A DNA stretch of 64,000 bases from Natronoglomus mannanivorans (GTDB lineage Archaea; Halobacteriota; Halobacteria; Halobacteriales; Natrialbaceae), in contig JAOPKB010000006.1 in assembly GCA_025517485.1 (NCBI GenBank), positions 124,001 to 188,000 on the forward strand. The letters run 5' to 3'. Below, piece by piece: positions 16,886-25,306 of this stretch. A program made the position numbers and the translations under genes. Numbering within the stretch: the stretch's first letter is position 1; each line of letters opens with the position of its first letter. Under the pieces are notes generated by a model. The model saw nothing but the letters and a program-made list of their open reading frames with translations. It had not been told where the DNA came from and did not search any database.

Positions 16886-17920
16886 TCAAACGTCTACGAA
16901 GGAGAAGACCGGCTTGCACGTCTCGGAGTCGAGAAACGCCTCGAACGCCGCCGTGGGATCGTCGACGCTGAACGACGTGTCGACGATCGTGTCGACGTCG
17001 ATCGCGTCGTTTGCCATGACCCGAAGCGCCTGCTCGAAGTTCGTCCATGTCGAGCCGTAGGAGGTCGTGACCTCGATCTCGCCGCGGACGATCGGCGTCA
17101 TGAAGAGGTCGCTCGTGTCTCCGGGGAGGCCGACGACGACGACCTGGCCGCCCTTGCGGACGTGTTCGACGGCCATTTCGACGCCGCTCTGGTGACCTGT
17201 CGTGTCGAAGACGACGTCGAAGCCGATGCCGTCGGTTCGCTCGTCGACGACGTCCTCGAGGTCGGTCGATCCGACGTTGACCGTGTCGATTCCGAGGTCT
17301 TCGACCAGCGGGAGTCGGTAGGCGCCGTCCTTGCCCAATCCCGAAACGACGACGTTCGCACCCATCGAATCCGCGACGGCGGCGACGAGCACGCCGATCG
17401 GACCGGGGCCTTCGACCAGCACCGTATCGCCGGGCGTCACGTCCGATCGGGTGAAGACCGCACGCGTCGCGATGCTCAGCGGTTCGGTGATACTCGCCTG
17501 CTGGAGCGGCAGATCCGCCGGAATGTGGTGGAGATCGGCTGGCTTGACGGCTGTGTACTCGGCGTAGGCCCCGTCCGTGTGCATCCCCGTTATCTCGAAG
17601 TTCTGGCAGACGTTCTCCTGGCCGTTCTTGCACTGGAAACAGGTTCCGCAGTCGTGGATCGGCTCTTCGACGACGGGGTCGCCGACGGCGAACTCGGTGA
17701 CGTCGTCGCCGACGGCGGCGACCTCGCCGGAGTACTCGTGGCCCATGATCCGTGGAATGGGGATCCACTCGTAGCCGTCTTCGTACGTGTACGCGTGAGC
17801 GTCGCTTCCACAGAGGCCGGCGTAGTGGACGCGGACGAGTACCTCGTCGTCGTCGGGAACCGGTTTCTCACGTTCGCTGATTTCGATCGACCGCGGCCCA
17901 GTCTGAACTATTGTCTTCAT
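16886..17920 (-). CDS. Zinc-dependent medium-chain alcohol/polyol dehydrogenase (copy 1)
   Basis: 344 residues of the MDR/threonine- and sorbitol-dehydrogenase type. Catalytic zinc ligands are expected at C37 (GLCGSDAH), H61 and E62 (GHEYSG). The structural zinc site is C91/C94/C97/C105 (HDCGTCFQCKNGQENVC). The Rossmann fold is GPGPIGVLVAAVADSMGANV. It is a near-identical-length paralogue of the enzyme at 44.2 kb, with long identical blocks. It would oxidise a secondary alcohol of a sugar, sugar acid or polyol with NAD(P). Close to GH28 and to the IclR gene, a uronate-pathway step such as aldonate dehydrogenation is plausible, but not proven. The same-strand GH28 gene lies upstream. Confidence 0.85.
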   Translation of the reverse strand: MKTIVQTGPRSIEISEREKPVPDDDEVLVRVHYAGLCGSDAHAYTYEDGYEWIPIPRIMGHEYSGEVAAVGDDVTEFAVGDPVVEEPIHDCGTCFQCKNGQENVCQNFEITGMHTDGAYAEYTAVKPADLHHIPADLPLQQASITEPLSIATRAVFTRSDVTPGDTVLVEGPGPIGVLVAAVADSMGANVVVSGLGKDGAYRLPLVEDLGIDTVNVGSTDLEDVVDERTDGIGFDVVFDTTGHQSGVEMAVEHVRKGGQVVVVGLPGDTSDLFMTPIVRGEIEVTTSYGSTWTNFEQALRVMANDAIDVDTIVDTSFSVDDPTAAFEAFLDSETCKPVFSFVDV

Positions 17921-18031
17921 TGTTTACACGTTATCGTAGTCGGTTCGCACTACTGAAACGTGCGGAGTTCGACTACTAATAGTTTTAGGGTACTCGGATG
18001 GCGGGTGAAGAGACGGTCCGACGGCGTCAGC

Positions 18032-19474
18032 TCACGACCGCCGGACGCTCGGGCGCTCGACGTTCCGACAGTTTCGCTGCTCGAGTGTCTCCTCGGCGCT
18101 CTCCCCGTTCGTCTCCGATCCCGTCACACGGACCGTGACGTCGTTCATCGTCCAGTCGGTCGCGTGTTCGATCGCGCCGACCGTCGGGGCGTCGACCGTG
18201 ACGTTTTCGAAGCGGACGTCGGCGATCGGGTGCTCCGGGTAGCCGGTGACGTCCCAGACCGCTCCCTCGGTGTTCGTGGCGGTGAGATCCGTGACCGTAA
18301 TGTCGCGAAACTCCGGCACGCCGCGCTTTGGGGGTTCGACGGGTTCGGTCAGCACCTCCCAGTGGTCGCGGTACTCCGACTCCGGAACGTCCTCGGGAAT
18401 CGTCGGGTAGCTGTAATCGGGATGCCAGTTCAGGTTCCACTCGAAGACGGTGCGGACGCCGTCCATCTCGAGGTCGTGGAACCAGACGTTTTCGATCAGC
18501 CCGCCCCGAACCTTCGCCGACTTGAACCGGATGCCGGTGTTGGTTCCCTCTCCCCGGATATCGTAGACCTCGAGGTTGCGGACGCCCCCGGACGTCTCGC
18601 TGCCGATCGTCACCAGCCCACCGCCCTCCCGCGTGACGCAGTGGCGATAGACCACGTTCTCCGTGGGACGGTCGACGCGCAGTCCGTCGGCGTCGCGACC
18701 GGCCTTGATACAGAGACAGTCGTCGTTTCCGTCGACGTCGCAGTGCTCGACGAGGACGTCTCGAGAGGAGTCGGTGTTGATGCCGTCGGTACTCGGCCCG
18801 TAGCCGCCGACGTTGCCGCGGACGGTCACGCCGTCGACGTGGACGCGCTCGCTGTAGGTCATCGTGACCGCCCAGAATCCCTGCCGTTTTACGGTAAACT
18901 CCGAGAGGCGGACGTCGGTGGAGTCGTAGACGACGAGCGGTCGAACCCGCTCGCAGTCGTAGTCGACGGCCCAGCGCAGTCCGCGTTCCTCGTACTCCCC
19001 GCGCATGTCGTTGAACTTCCGCCACCAGTACTCGCCGTTGCCGTCGATAGTCCCCTCGCCCGTGATTCGGACGTTCTCGCAGTCGGAGACGGTGAGCAGT
19101 GCCGCGGGCCACTCCATCTCGATGCCGGCGACGCGCGTCTGCGTCGTCGGATACGCGTCGTCGTCCTGGATCGCCCGGAGCGTTGCTCCGCCGTCGAGAT
19201 GCAGTTCCACGTCGGATGCGAGAAAGAGCGCTCCCGATCGGTAGGTCCCTTCCGGGACGGTAACGACGCCGCCGCCCGCATCGGCAGCCGCGTCGATCGC
19301 CGACTGGATCGCGTCGGTACACCGCGTTTCGCCGTCACCGACCGCACCGTACTCGGTGACGTCGAACTCGCGATCGGGGATCGAAGCGAAATCGTCGTCG
19401 TAAAACGTCTCCTCGAGTCGCCGGACGAGCGACGAATCGTCGTGGGGCCCGGAACGAGAGTGAGATGAACTCAT
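18032..19474 (-). CDS. GH28 polygalacturonase/rhamnogalacturonase family protein, no signal peptide
   Basis: 481 residues from ATG 19474. The N-terminus FDVTEYGAVGDGETRCTDAI is the standard start of the GH28 beta-helix. Active-site motifs are INTD (D235), GNDDCLCIKAG (D251/D252) and IRFKS (R316/K318, the RIK equivalent). The usual GHG histidine motif is replaced by GGGLVTIGSE near 284-293. GH28 enzymes hydrolyse alpha-1,4-galacturonic or galacturonyl-rhamnose linkages by inversion. Lack of an export signal suggests an exo-acting enzyme for imported oligomers, such as exo-polygalacturonase. The open frame extends to 19570, but the extension is arginine-rich, so the inner ATG is preferred. Confidence 0.82.
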   Translation of the reverse strand: MSSSHSRSGPHDDSSLVRRLEETFYDDDFASIPDREFDVTEYGAVGDGETRCTDAIQSAIDAAADAGGGVVTVPEGTYRSGALFLASDVELHLDGGATLRAIQDDDAYPTTQTRVAGIEMEWPAALLTVSDCENVRITGEGTIDGNGEYWWRKFNDMRGEYEERGLRWAVDYDCERVRPLVVYDSTDVRLSEFTVKRQGFWAVTMTYSERVHVDGVTVRGNVGGYGPSTDGINTDSSRDVLVEHCDVDGNDDCLCIKAGRDADGLRVDRPTENVVYRHCVTREGGGLVTIGSETSGGVRNLEVYDIRGEGTNTGIRFKSAKVRGGLIENVWFHDLEMDGVRTVFEWNLNWHPDYSYPTIPEDVPESEYRDHWEVLTEPVEPPKRGVPEFRDITVTDLTATNTEGAVWDVTGYPEHPIADVRFENVTVDAPTVGAIEHATDWTMNDVTVRVTGSETNGESAEETLEQRNCRNVERPSVRRS

Positions 19475-19759
19475 CACGCGGGCATTTCGGAGCCGCAACG
19501 ATAAGCGTGCGGGGTCAGGGACGCCACGACGGTCGGCGAGACGTCGCCGAATCGAAACGGGAACGAACACCGTCGAGTAACCGGTGGTACAACTGCGTCC
19601 GTCATTACCGAACGGTGGTAATTCGTCCAGAATCGCCGATCCGGGATCGTCGCCGTCGCAGCGGAGGTGGTGATTTTGCCGGTTTTCGAGCCAGTCTTCT
19701 CTAAATCACTGTGGGAAAAATTGAAGCAACGGCACGATGTGGGAAGTTACCACACATTA

Positions 19760-19783
19760 AATTACGACCATATGATTGTAAAC
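19760..19783. promoter_or_regulatory. 24-bp palindrome, candidate operator (copy B)
   Basis: Arms AATTACGA and TTGTAAAC around the core CCATATGA; same architecture as the copy at 13381 (TTAC, eight-base core with central CRTAYG, GTAA). It lies 286 bases before the GH28 start. Confidence 0.5.
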
Positions 19784-20089
19784 CCCAAGAAAGAGAGGGG
19801 TTGGGAGTATCCGGTATGAGCGGACAGACACGTCAGGTTCGCATGTCGCTCCGCTGGACCGAGCGAATCGCCCTCGATACCGGTCGATATCTCGAACGGT
19901 ATTCGAGCCTCTCACGGTGATCATTCCGACTGAAAGGGCGCTTTACGGGTCGTATGACCGGTTCTGTGCGTTCGAAGCAGGTTCGGACAGGACACGTTCT
20001 CTCACTTTCTCGAGGGTTGAAACGAGATCGGTCGTCCGTTATCCACGGACGATGAGGAGCTCGAGCCCGCGTCGGCGTTCTGGTTCCCG

Positions 20090-20235
20090 ACCGGATCTGA
20101 TCGTTCCCATCGCCGTGGACGTCGGCTGCCGAACCGGTCATCGACGCGCCGACCGTCGCGCCGAGTAACGCCAGCGCTTCCGCCGCATCAACGTGAGTCC
20201 GTTTTCGGTCGATTCGTTCGCCCACGTGCCGTCTA
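20090..20235 (-). pseudogene. Possible 5' remnant of a Tat-exported protein
   Basis: On the minus strand the frame reads DRKRTHVDAAEALALLGATV then GASMTGSAADVHGDGNDQI, closely resembling the Tat leader core and cleavage region of the exported proteins here (RRTALGLLGVGGASAMLSGS). The twin arginines are lost. After a frame change the sequence continues with a serine-rich linker-like stretch (NADAGSSSSSSVDNG) and stops. It looks like a broken start of a secreted gene; the parent protein cannot be named. Confidence 0.35.
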
Positions 20236-20524
20236 ACATGGACCCTTGTCACGGGAGCCGGTCAACGGACCGTCTCTTCTACTCGTCGTATCTATGCGTG
20301 AGTATTGGACTGTATCCACGGCTGGACGTACTATCGAAATCGTCGTTCGGGTCGTAGTACGACGCTCGGTCACATCTTTCGCGACACGCGTTACATCTTC
20401 GAGTAGTTCAAGAGATACTGGGTCGTACCCGGTGATCGAGTCAGCCACGGGATGATTCGATCACACTCACTGACGAGTTCGCCCCTTCCCATAGTTACAA
20501 GACGCCATCGACACTTCACCCGGT

Positions 20525-21109
20525 ATGGATCCAGATCCACTCGAGAGCGGCGAAACGGCTCCAGACTTCGAACTACCGGGCGTCACCGGTGACGGCTACG
20601 CCACGGTCGATTACGAGACCTACGCGCTCTCCGATTTCGACGCGAGCGCGCTCGTGGTCGTGTTCACCTGCAACCACTGCCCGACGGCGATCGCCTACGA
20701 GGACCGGATCAAGGCGATTCAGGCCGACTACGACGACGCTGACGTCGTCGCGATCAACGCCAACAACGCCGTCGAAGAACACGCTGGCGGTGCGGAGTTC
20801 AACCCCGAAGACTCCTTCGAGCACATGAACGTTCGCGCCGACCTCGAGGACTTCAACTTCCCGTACCTGCGCGACGAATCACAGTCGGTCGCGGAGGCCT
20901 ACGGTGCCCAGTGTACGCCCCACACGTTCGTCTTCGACGAGGACCACGCGCTCGTGTACGAGGGTGCGATCGACGACGACCGGGAGGGTGAGGACGTGAC
21001 CGAGCAGTACGTTCGCGACGCGATCGACGCCGTTCTCGCCGGCGAGGAGTATCCGACCGAGACGGTCGCACCGATGGGTTGTTCGACGAAGTGGAAGGAA
21101 GCGCTGTAG
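20525..21109 (+). CDS. Thioredoxin-fold peroxiredoxin-like protein with CNHC motif
   Basis: 194 residues with AhpC/TSA-type layout: GETAPDFELPGVTGDGY at the N-terminus, then the redox-like motif FTCNHCPTA (C49, C52) at the start of the first helix. LRDESQSVAEAYGAQCTPHTFVF follows, with a cis-proline TPHTFVF loop and an extra cysteine. The family (thioredoxin family protein with CxHCP) is common in haloarchaea. The role is thiol-disulfide exchange or peroxide handling, not sugar metabolism. It has its own promoter region and a T-rich terminator (21131-21135). Confidence 0.8.
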   Translation: MDPDPLESGETAPDFELPGVTGDGYATVDYETYALSDFDASALVVVFTCNHCPTAIAYEDRIKAIQADYDDADVVAINANNAVEEHAGGAEFNPEDSFEHMNVRADLEDFNFPYLRDESQSVAEAYGAQCTPHTFVFDEDHALVYEGAIDDDREGEDVTEQYVRDAIDAVLAGEEYPTETVAPMGCSTKWKEAL

Positions 21110-21130
21110 GTCTCGCCGTCACGCCGATCG

Positions 21131-21135
21131 TTTTT
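21131..21135 (+). terminator. T-run terminator after the thioredoxin-fold gene
   Basis: TTTTT located 22 bases after the stop codon, as in archaeal U-rich intrinsic termination. Confidence 0.4.
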
Positions 21136-21351
21136 CGACCGGGTTACGCTCGATTTGCCGGCTCGAGCGAGTCGCCGTTTCTGGACTCCGTCTCCCGTTG
21201 TGGAGATCGAAACTACTAACAACAGTGTGATGGTATACCGTGTCTACGAAGACGATATGTCAGACACAACTGTTCGGCGAAACTATCAGTCGTTTCGACA
21301 CACTCCAAAAAGTATAAGTATGTGGAACGTCGACTGTATCTGTATCATTTC

Positions 21352-23391
21352 ATGATGAAAGATAGCAGTGGTTCGAATACTTCGCGGGAGAACCTCAGCC
21401 GACGCAAGCTACTTGCGACGGTTGGTGCGACTGGTGCGCTCGGCGTGGCCGGGTGTATGGGCGATGATAACGGAAACGGTGACGGAAACGGTGGGAACGG
21501 TAACGGAAACGGTGGGAACGGTAACGGAAACGGCTCGACCGACGAACAGGTCGACGCGACGTTCACGAGCTACATCGGCGATCCTCCGTCGGACTTCGAC
21601 TGGGGGATCCTCGGGTTCCGTGACTCGTGGCCGCGCTCGATGTACGGCTACTGTCTCGATATGCTGGCGTTCCACAACTCCGAGGGCGAACTCGAGCCTC
21701 AGGTCGCGGTAGACTGGGGCTGGGACGCAAACGAGTTCTGGGTCGAGCTCCGCGACGACGCCTACTGGAGCGACGGTGAACAGATCACCGCAGCGGACGT
21801 CTTCATGCGGTACGAACACGACCTGTACCTCCGTCCCGAGTCCCCCGAACAGATCGCAGAACAGGGTGGCCCGGAGAGCGTCTTCCAGGCGGTCACCGAC
21901 GTCGAATTCGAAGGCCAGACCGGTCGTCTGATCAGCGAAGAGGGCTGGTTCGACGACTTCTACATGGAGCAGTACGCCGAGTCCTTCCTGACGCATCCGA
22001 CGCAGGGAGAGGTGTACGCCGACTCTCGAATCTACGAACCCGCCCTCGAGCGAATGCGGGACGAAGTCGACGATCCGTGGTCGGAAGAAGGAGCCGAAAC
22101 GGCCCAGGAGATCTCCGACGAACTGGTCGACGAACGCGACATTCCGGACCCGACGGAGATTCGCGTCTCCGGTGCCTGGCAGGTCGCGGAGGTCCGCGAG
22201 GACAGCATCCTCCTCGAGCCGAACGAGCACCACTTCCACGCCGACAACCTCAACTTCGATCAGGTCGAACTGCTCGTCCAGACCAGCCAGGACGCCACCT
22301 GGGCGTCCCTCCAGAGCGACAACCTCGACAACGACCCCGGTCTGCAGGTGACCGGCCAGACGCCGCCCGAGAACATCATCACGCAGTTCCCGGACAACGT
22401 TCAGGCACACGCTCTGGACGACCTCGCGTTCGAGGAGACGATCCTCGTGCCCCAGGGCAATCACCCGCTTCTGGGTCGGATCAACGTCCGCCGTGCGCTC
22501 TTGCACGCCCTCGATACGGAACTGATCTCCCAGAACCAGCACGGGTTCGCCTCGAGTCCGCTCACAGATCCCGTCGGTGCACACGCGGTCGACGCCGGCC
22601 AGTGGATCGACGACGATCTGTACGACTCGATGTTCATGTACGACCACGACGAGGAGCAGGCAGTCGAATACCTCGAAGAAGAGGGATTCACCCGAGAGGA
22701 CGGCGAGTGGTACGATCCCGACGGCAACCGCTTTGGCTTCCAGTTGCTGACCGACTCGGATACGCCGACCGTCGAGCGGACCGTCGAAAGTCAGCTCAGC
22801 GACTTCGGGATCGAGGTCGAACTCCTGAGCGAAGAGGACGCGATCGTCCAGGAACGCAAGGACACTGGCGACTTCGAAGTCGTCGTCGAAACCTGGGTCG
22901 GGTACGTACAGGGCAAGTGGTTCCGTGGACTCCAGCAGAGTGCCCGACGCCGAATGTGGGGACTCTTCGACGAGGACCAGGTCCATAATTGGATCGACGA
23001 GCACGACAACATCACGAACGAAGAGTACGACTGGACGAACAACATCGAAGGGTTCCGCCGTGAACAGACCGAGGTCTTCACCAAGGAGGCACCGCCGATC
23101 GGCGAACCCGACGGCGAGATGCAGGAGTACCCGGTCGTCAGTCTCGACCTCGAGTGGGAAGAGAACGTCGACATCGACCGACGTGAGGAGATCATGCAGT
23201 CGCTGATCTGGGTGTACAACTACAACCTCACGATGATGCCGCTCACGCTCACGCACGGTGTCGCGTTCCAGAACCACCGTGACTGGATCGTCTCCGACGA
23301 CGACGCCGATTGGGTCGACAGCGGCCCCGGCTCGACCTTCCGACTGATGAACCGCGGCGAGATTCAGGCCGACCCCGACGGACAGCACTAA
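21352..23391 (+). CDS. ABC transporter substrate-binding lipoprotein, family 5 (peptide/oligosaccharide type), copy 1
   Basis: 679 residues. A Tat lipoprotein signal (NLSRRKLLATVGATGALG then VAGC, lipobox cysteine C35) is followed by an Asn/Gly-rich linker. The SBP_bac_5 domain then runs to the end (YWSDGEQITAADVFMRYEHD; INVRRALLHALDTELISQNQ; EEQAVEYLEEEGFTREDGEW; FGFQLLTDSDTPTVERTVES). This family captures oligopeptides, but members in plant-polysaccharide loci bind oligosaccharides. The protein should sit on the outer face of the membrane. It is far from any permease gene: the matching Opp/Dpp-type importer core is at 36.6-41.1 kb and lacks its own binding protein. The ATG 21352 follows an AGTATAAGTA box; an upstream GTG at 21322 is less likely. 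Convergent with the Gfo/Idh gene. Confidence 0.85.
   Translation: MMKDSSGSNTSRENLSRRKLLATVGATGALGVAGCMGDDNGNGDGNGGNGNGNGGNGNGNGSTDEQVDATFTSYIGDPPSDFDWGILGFRDSWPRSMYGYCLDMLAFHNSEGELEPQVAVDWGWDANEFWVELRDDAYWSDGEQITAADVFMRYEHDLYLRPESPEQIAEQGGPESVFQAVTDVEFEGQTGRLISEEGWFDDFYMEQYAESFLTHPTQGEVYADSRIYEPALERMRDEVDDPWSEEGAETAQEISDELVDERDIPDPTEIRVSGAWQVAEVREDSILLEPNEHHFHADNLNFDQVELLVQTSQDATWASLQSDNLDNDPGLQVTGQTPPENIITQFPDNVQAHALDDLAFEETILVPQGNHPLLGRINVRRALLHALDTELISQNQHGFASSPLTDPVGAHAVDAGQWIDDDLYDSMFMYDHDEEQAVEYLEEEGFTREDGEWYDPDGNRFGFQLLTDSDTPTVERTVESQLSDFGIEVELLSEEDAIVQERKDTGDFEVVVETWVGYVQGKWFRGLQQSARRRMWGLFDEDQVHNWIDEHDNITNEEYDWTNNIEGFRREQTEVFTKEAPPIGEPDGEMQEYPVVSLDLEWEENVDIDRREEIMQSLIWVYNYNLTMMPLTLTHGVAFQNHRDWIVSDDDADWVDSGPGSTFRLMNRGEIQADPDGQH
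21490..21531 (+). repeat. Two exact 21-bp tandem repeats encoding the Gly/Asn linker
   Basis: GGTGGGAACGGTAACGGAAA followed by C occurs twice in tandem, and shorter variants precede it from 21469. It encodes the GNGGNGN-type flexible linker between the lipid anchor and the binding domain; its length is likely to vary among strains by slippage. Confidence 0.85.
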
Positions 23392-23478
23392 CCGAACGGT
23401 CTGAATCCGACGACGGGTTCGACACTGTTCGGCGATGACGAGAGTGACTCCGTATCGATGCGGAGCCGACCCGACAAA

Positions 23479-23484
23479 TTTTTT
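23479..23484 (+). terminator. T6 terminator after the substrate-binding lipoprotein gene
   Basis: ACAAATTTTTTGC lies 88 bases after the stop codon at 23391; typical archaeal T-run. Confidence 0.45.
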
Positions 23485-23687
23485 GCTGCCGGCATCGCGA
23501 ATCGTCTCGACTGAGCCTGGGCTGTAAATCCGAGCCCGGTTCCCGATGGCGATGCGATGGGACGTCGCTGTTCACTGCCGGAGACGGGACGAACGAACGC
23601 GACTGCAATGGACGACTCACTGGCGACTCACGACGAAACACGCTCGTCGAAGACTGTATTCGAGTGATTAACTCCATCGAAAGTGCA

Positions 23688-23711
23688 GGTTACAGCCGTA
23701 CGTGTGTAACC
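23688..23711. promoter_or_regulatory. 24-bp palindrome, diverged copy (copy D)
   Basis: Arms GGTTACAG and GTGTAACC around the core CCGTACGT. The TTAC ... CGTACG ... GTAA skeleton and spacing equal those of copies A-C, but the outer bases are G/C. It lies 297 bases from each of the two convergent stop codons. Confidence 0.4.
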
Positions 23712-23982
23712 GTCAGCAAGTGATTGTGACTGGAATTCTGCTCTGATACGTTCTCTCTCACGGACGAGTAGTGGGACGACGTCGCCGACCGAAAGCAGTT
23801 CGTACGACGGAACTGCCACCCGAAACCGGCTAATACTACCGGTTATTCTCACGGTTATTGACGGACCAGTCCCCGTCTCTCTCGAGTTCGTGCCCTGCGA
23901 TCAGAGTACTACACTACACTGTGCCGTGTACTCGTGTCATACTCGGTCGGTGATCGAACTGAAAACGGAACGGCCAATCACG

Positions 23983-24013
23983 ATTACAATTACAATTATA
24001 CCGACGATTACAA
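23983..24013 (+). repeat. Three ATTACAA half-site repeats
   Basis: ATTACAA occurs at 23983, 23989 and 24007, the last inside the 3' end of the Gfo/Idh gene. The heptamer equals the inner arm of palindrome copy A. May be chance in an AT-rich spot or accessory half-sites. Confidence 0.3.
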
Positions 24014-25021
24014 CGACGTCGTCTCGAGGTCGACGGCCACTCGTTCGCCGGTCCGAGCCGATTCGTAGGCGGCGTCGAGGAGGGCGGTCACGCGGAGGAC
24101 GTCGTCGACCGTCGCCGGTGGTTCCTCGCCGGTTTCGATCGCTCGAGCGAACGCTTCGAACTTGCCCTCGGCTCCTTCGTGGTCGACCTCACGGACGGTT
24201 TCGGTTCCTTCGGTGTCGAGTTCCGTCAGCGTCGGTCGGCCCCAGTCTCTGGCGTTGAGTTGCAGCGCGCCGTTTTCATCCCAGATCCGGATCCGCTCTC
24301 GCTCGGTCGCGACGGCTGCCGAGTCCGCGAGCGAGGCGATCGATCCGTTGTCGAACCGAACCGTGAGCGACGACTGCATGTCGATCCACTCCTCGTCGTC
24401 GTAGAACTCCATCTCGGCGGCGACGTGTGTCGGCGTGAGTCCGGTCATCCAGAGGATCGATTCGACGACGTGCGTGCCGACGCTGAAGAGGTGCCCGCGA
24501 CCGCCGATCTCGGGATCGGTTCGCCAGTTCGTCCCGCTCTCGAAGTGCGCCGACCAGTCCTGTGTGAGCTCGCCGGTGATGAACGTCGGTTCGGCGTCGC
24601 CCTCGTGCCACCGCCGGTATCCTTCACGGAACGCCGGATCGAGGTGGCGTTGATAGCCCGCCATCAACGTTAGATCCGAACTCTCGGCGAGGGCTGCGAT
24701 CTCGTGGGCCTCCTCGAGGTCGATCACGACGGGTTTCTCACAGAGGACGTGTAGCCCTCGATCGAACGCGTCCTGAATCTGCTGGCGGTGAAACGCCGGC
24801 GGCGTCGCGATGACGACCGCGTCGAGCGTCGATTCAGCGTACATCTCCGCGGCGTCGGTGAACAGAATTTCGTCGTCGAGATCGAACGTCCCCGCCGCTC
24901 GCTCGAGGTTGTCCGGATTGACGTCGACGGCAGCGGCGATAGTGGCGTCGGGATGGTCGGTCACTCGGCGTGCGAGATTGGTCCCGAACCCCCCCATTCC
25001 GATGATCGCGGTGTGTAACAT
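24008..25021 (-). CDS. Gfo/Idh/MocA family NAD(P)-dependent oxidoreductase
   Basis: 337 residues. The Rossmann motif is GMGGFGTNLARR (residues 8-19), the family motif is VLCEKPVV (K96). A C-terminal domain has GGRGHLFSVGTHVVESILWM with the conserved GTH. It is a sugar or sugar-acid dehydrogenase, with cofactor and substrate not shown. The protein is clearly different from the one at 175-1245, so these are not recent duplicates. It is convergent with the binding-lipoprotein gene, and its upstream neighbour on the same strand is a Yip1-like membrane protein. Confidence 0.85.
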   Translation of the reverse strand: MLHTAIIGMGGFGTNLARRVTDHPDATIAAAVDVNPDNLERAAGTFDLDDEILFTDAAEMYAESTLDAVVIATPPAFHRQQIQDAFDRGLHVLCEKPVVIDLEEAHEIAALAESSDLTLMAGYQRHLDPAFREGYRRWHEGDAEPTFITGELTQDWSAHFESGTNWRTDPEIGGRGHLFSVGTHVVESILWMTGLTPTHVAAEMEFYDDEEWIDMQSSLTVRFDNGSIASLADSAAVATERERIRIWDENGALQLNARDWGRPTLTELDTEGTETVREVDHEGAEGKFEAFARAIETGEEPPATVDDVLRVTALLDAAYESARTGERVAVDLETTSL

Positions 25022-25306
25022 TCTACGTCCACTGTTCGGTGGTCGTCAGTTAGTCTTTTCCGTTACCCGGAGCGATCCAGACTCGGCCGTTGCCGGCGCT
25101 GGCTCTCGATTCACCGATTCGGCGACGGACCGCTCGCTCTCGACGTGACTCGACTCCGTTTTCGGTGAGGGATCGTTCTCCGTCGCGAATCGTTCGCTCG
25201 AGCGAACGAGTCCGATGACAGCAGTACTCGGGAGCAAAACAGTGGGACATCGTTCTCTCGGCCGTCGAGGCCGATGTCGGGTATGGAAGAAGCGACGACG
25301 TGAGCT

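Larger units (their letters stand above)
19475..20524. other. 1,050-base gene-free region with palindrome and a secreted-protein remnant
   Basis: Between the divergent GH28 and thioredoxin-fold genes. It contains palindrome copy B (19760-19783) followed by a small inverted repeat (AACCCC at 19781 with GGGGTT at 19797). It also holds a minus-strand remnant with a Tat-like hydrophobic core (20090-20235). None of the short frames looks like an intact haloarchaeal gene. Confidence 0.45.
23392..24007. other. 616-base gap between convergent genes with terminator, palindrome and ATTACAA repeats
   Basis: Downstream of both the binding-protein gene and the Gfo/Idh gene, so no promoter is required here. 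It nevertheless holds a T6 run, palindrome copy D (23688-23711) and clustered ATTACAA half-sites (23983-24013). No credible ORF was found. Confidence 0.45.

Noticed and set aside
21469..21534. Short tandem repeats considered as a CRISPR-like array
   Set aside because: They are in frame inside a lipoprotein gene, contiguous without spacers, and encode a Gly/Asn linker.
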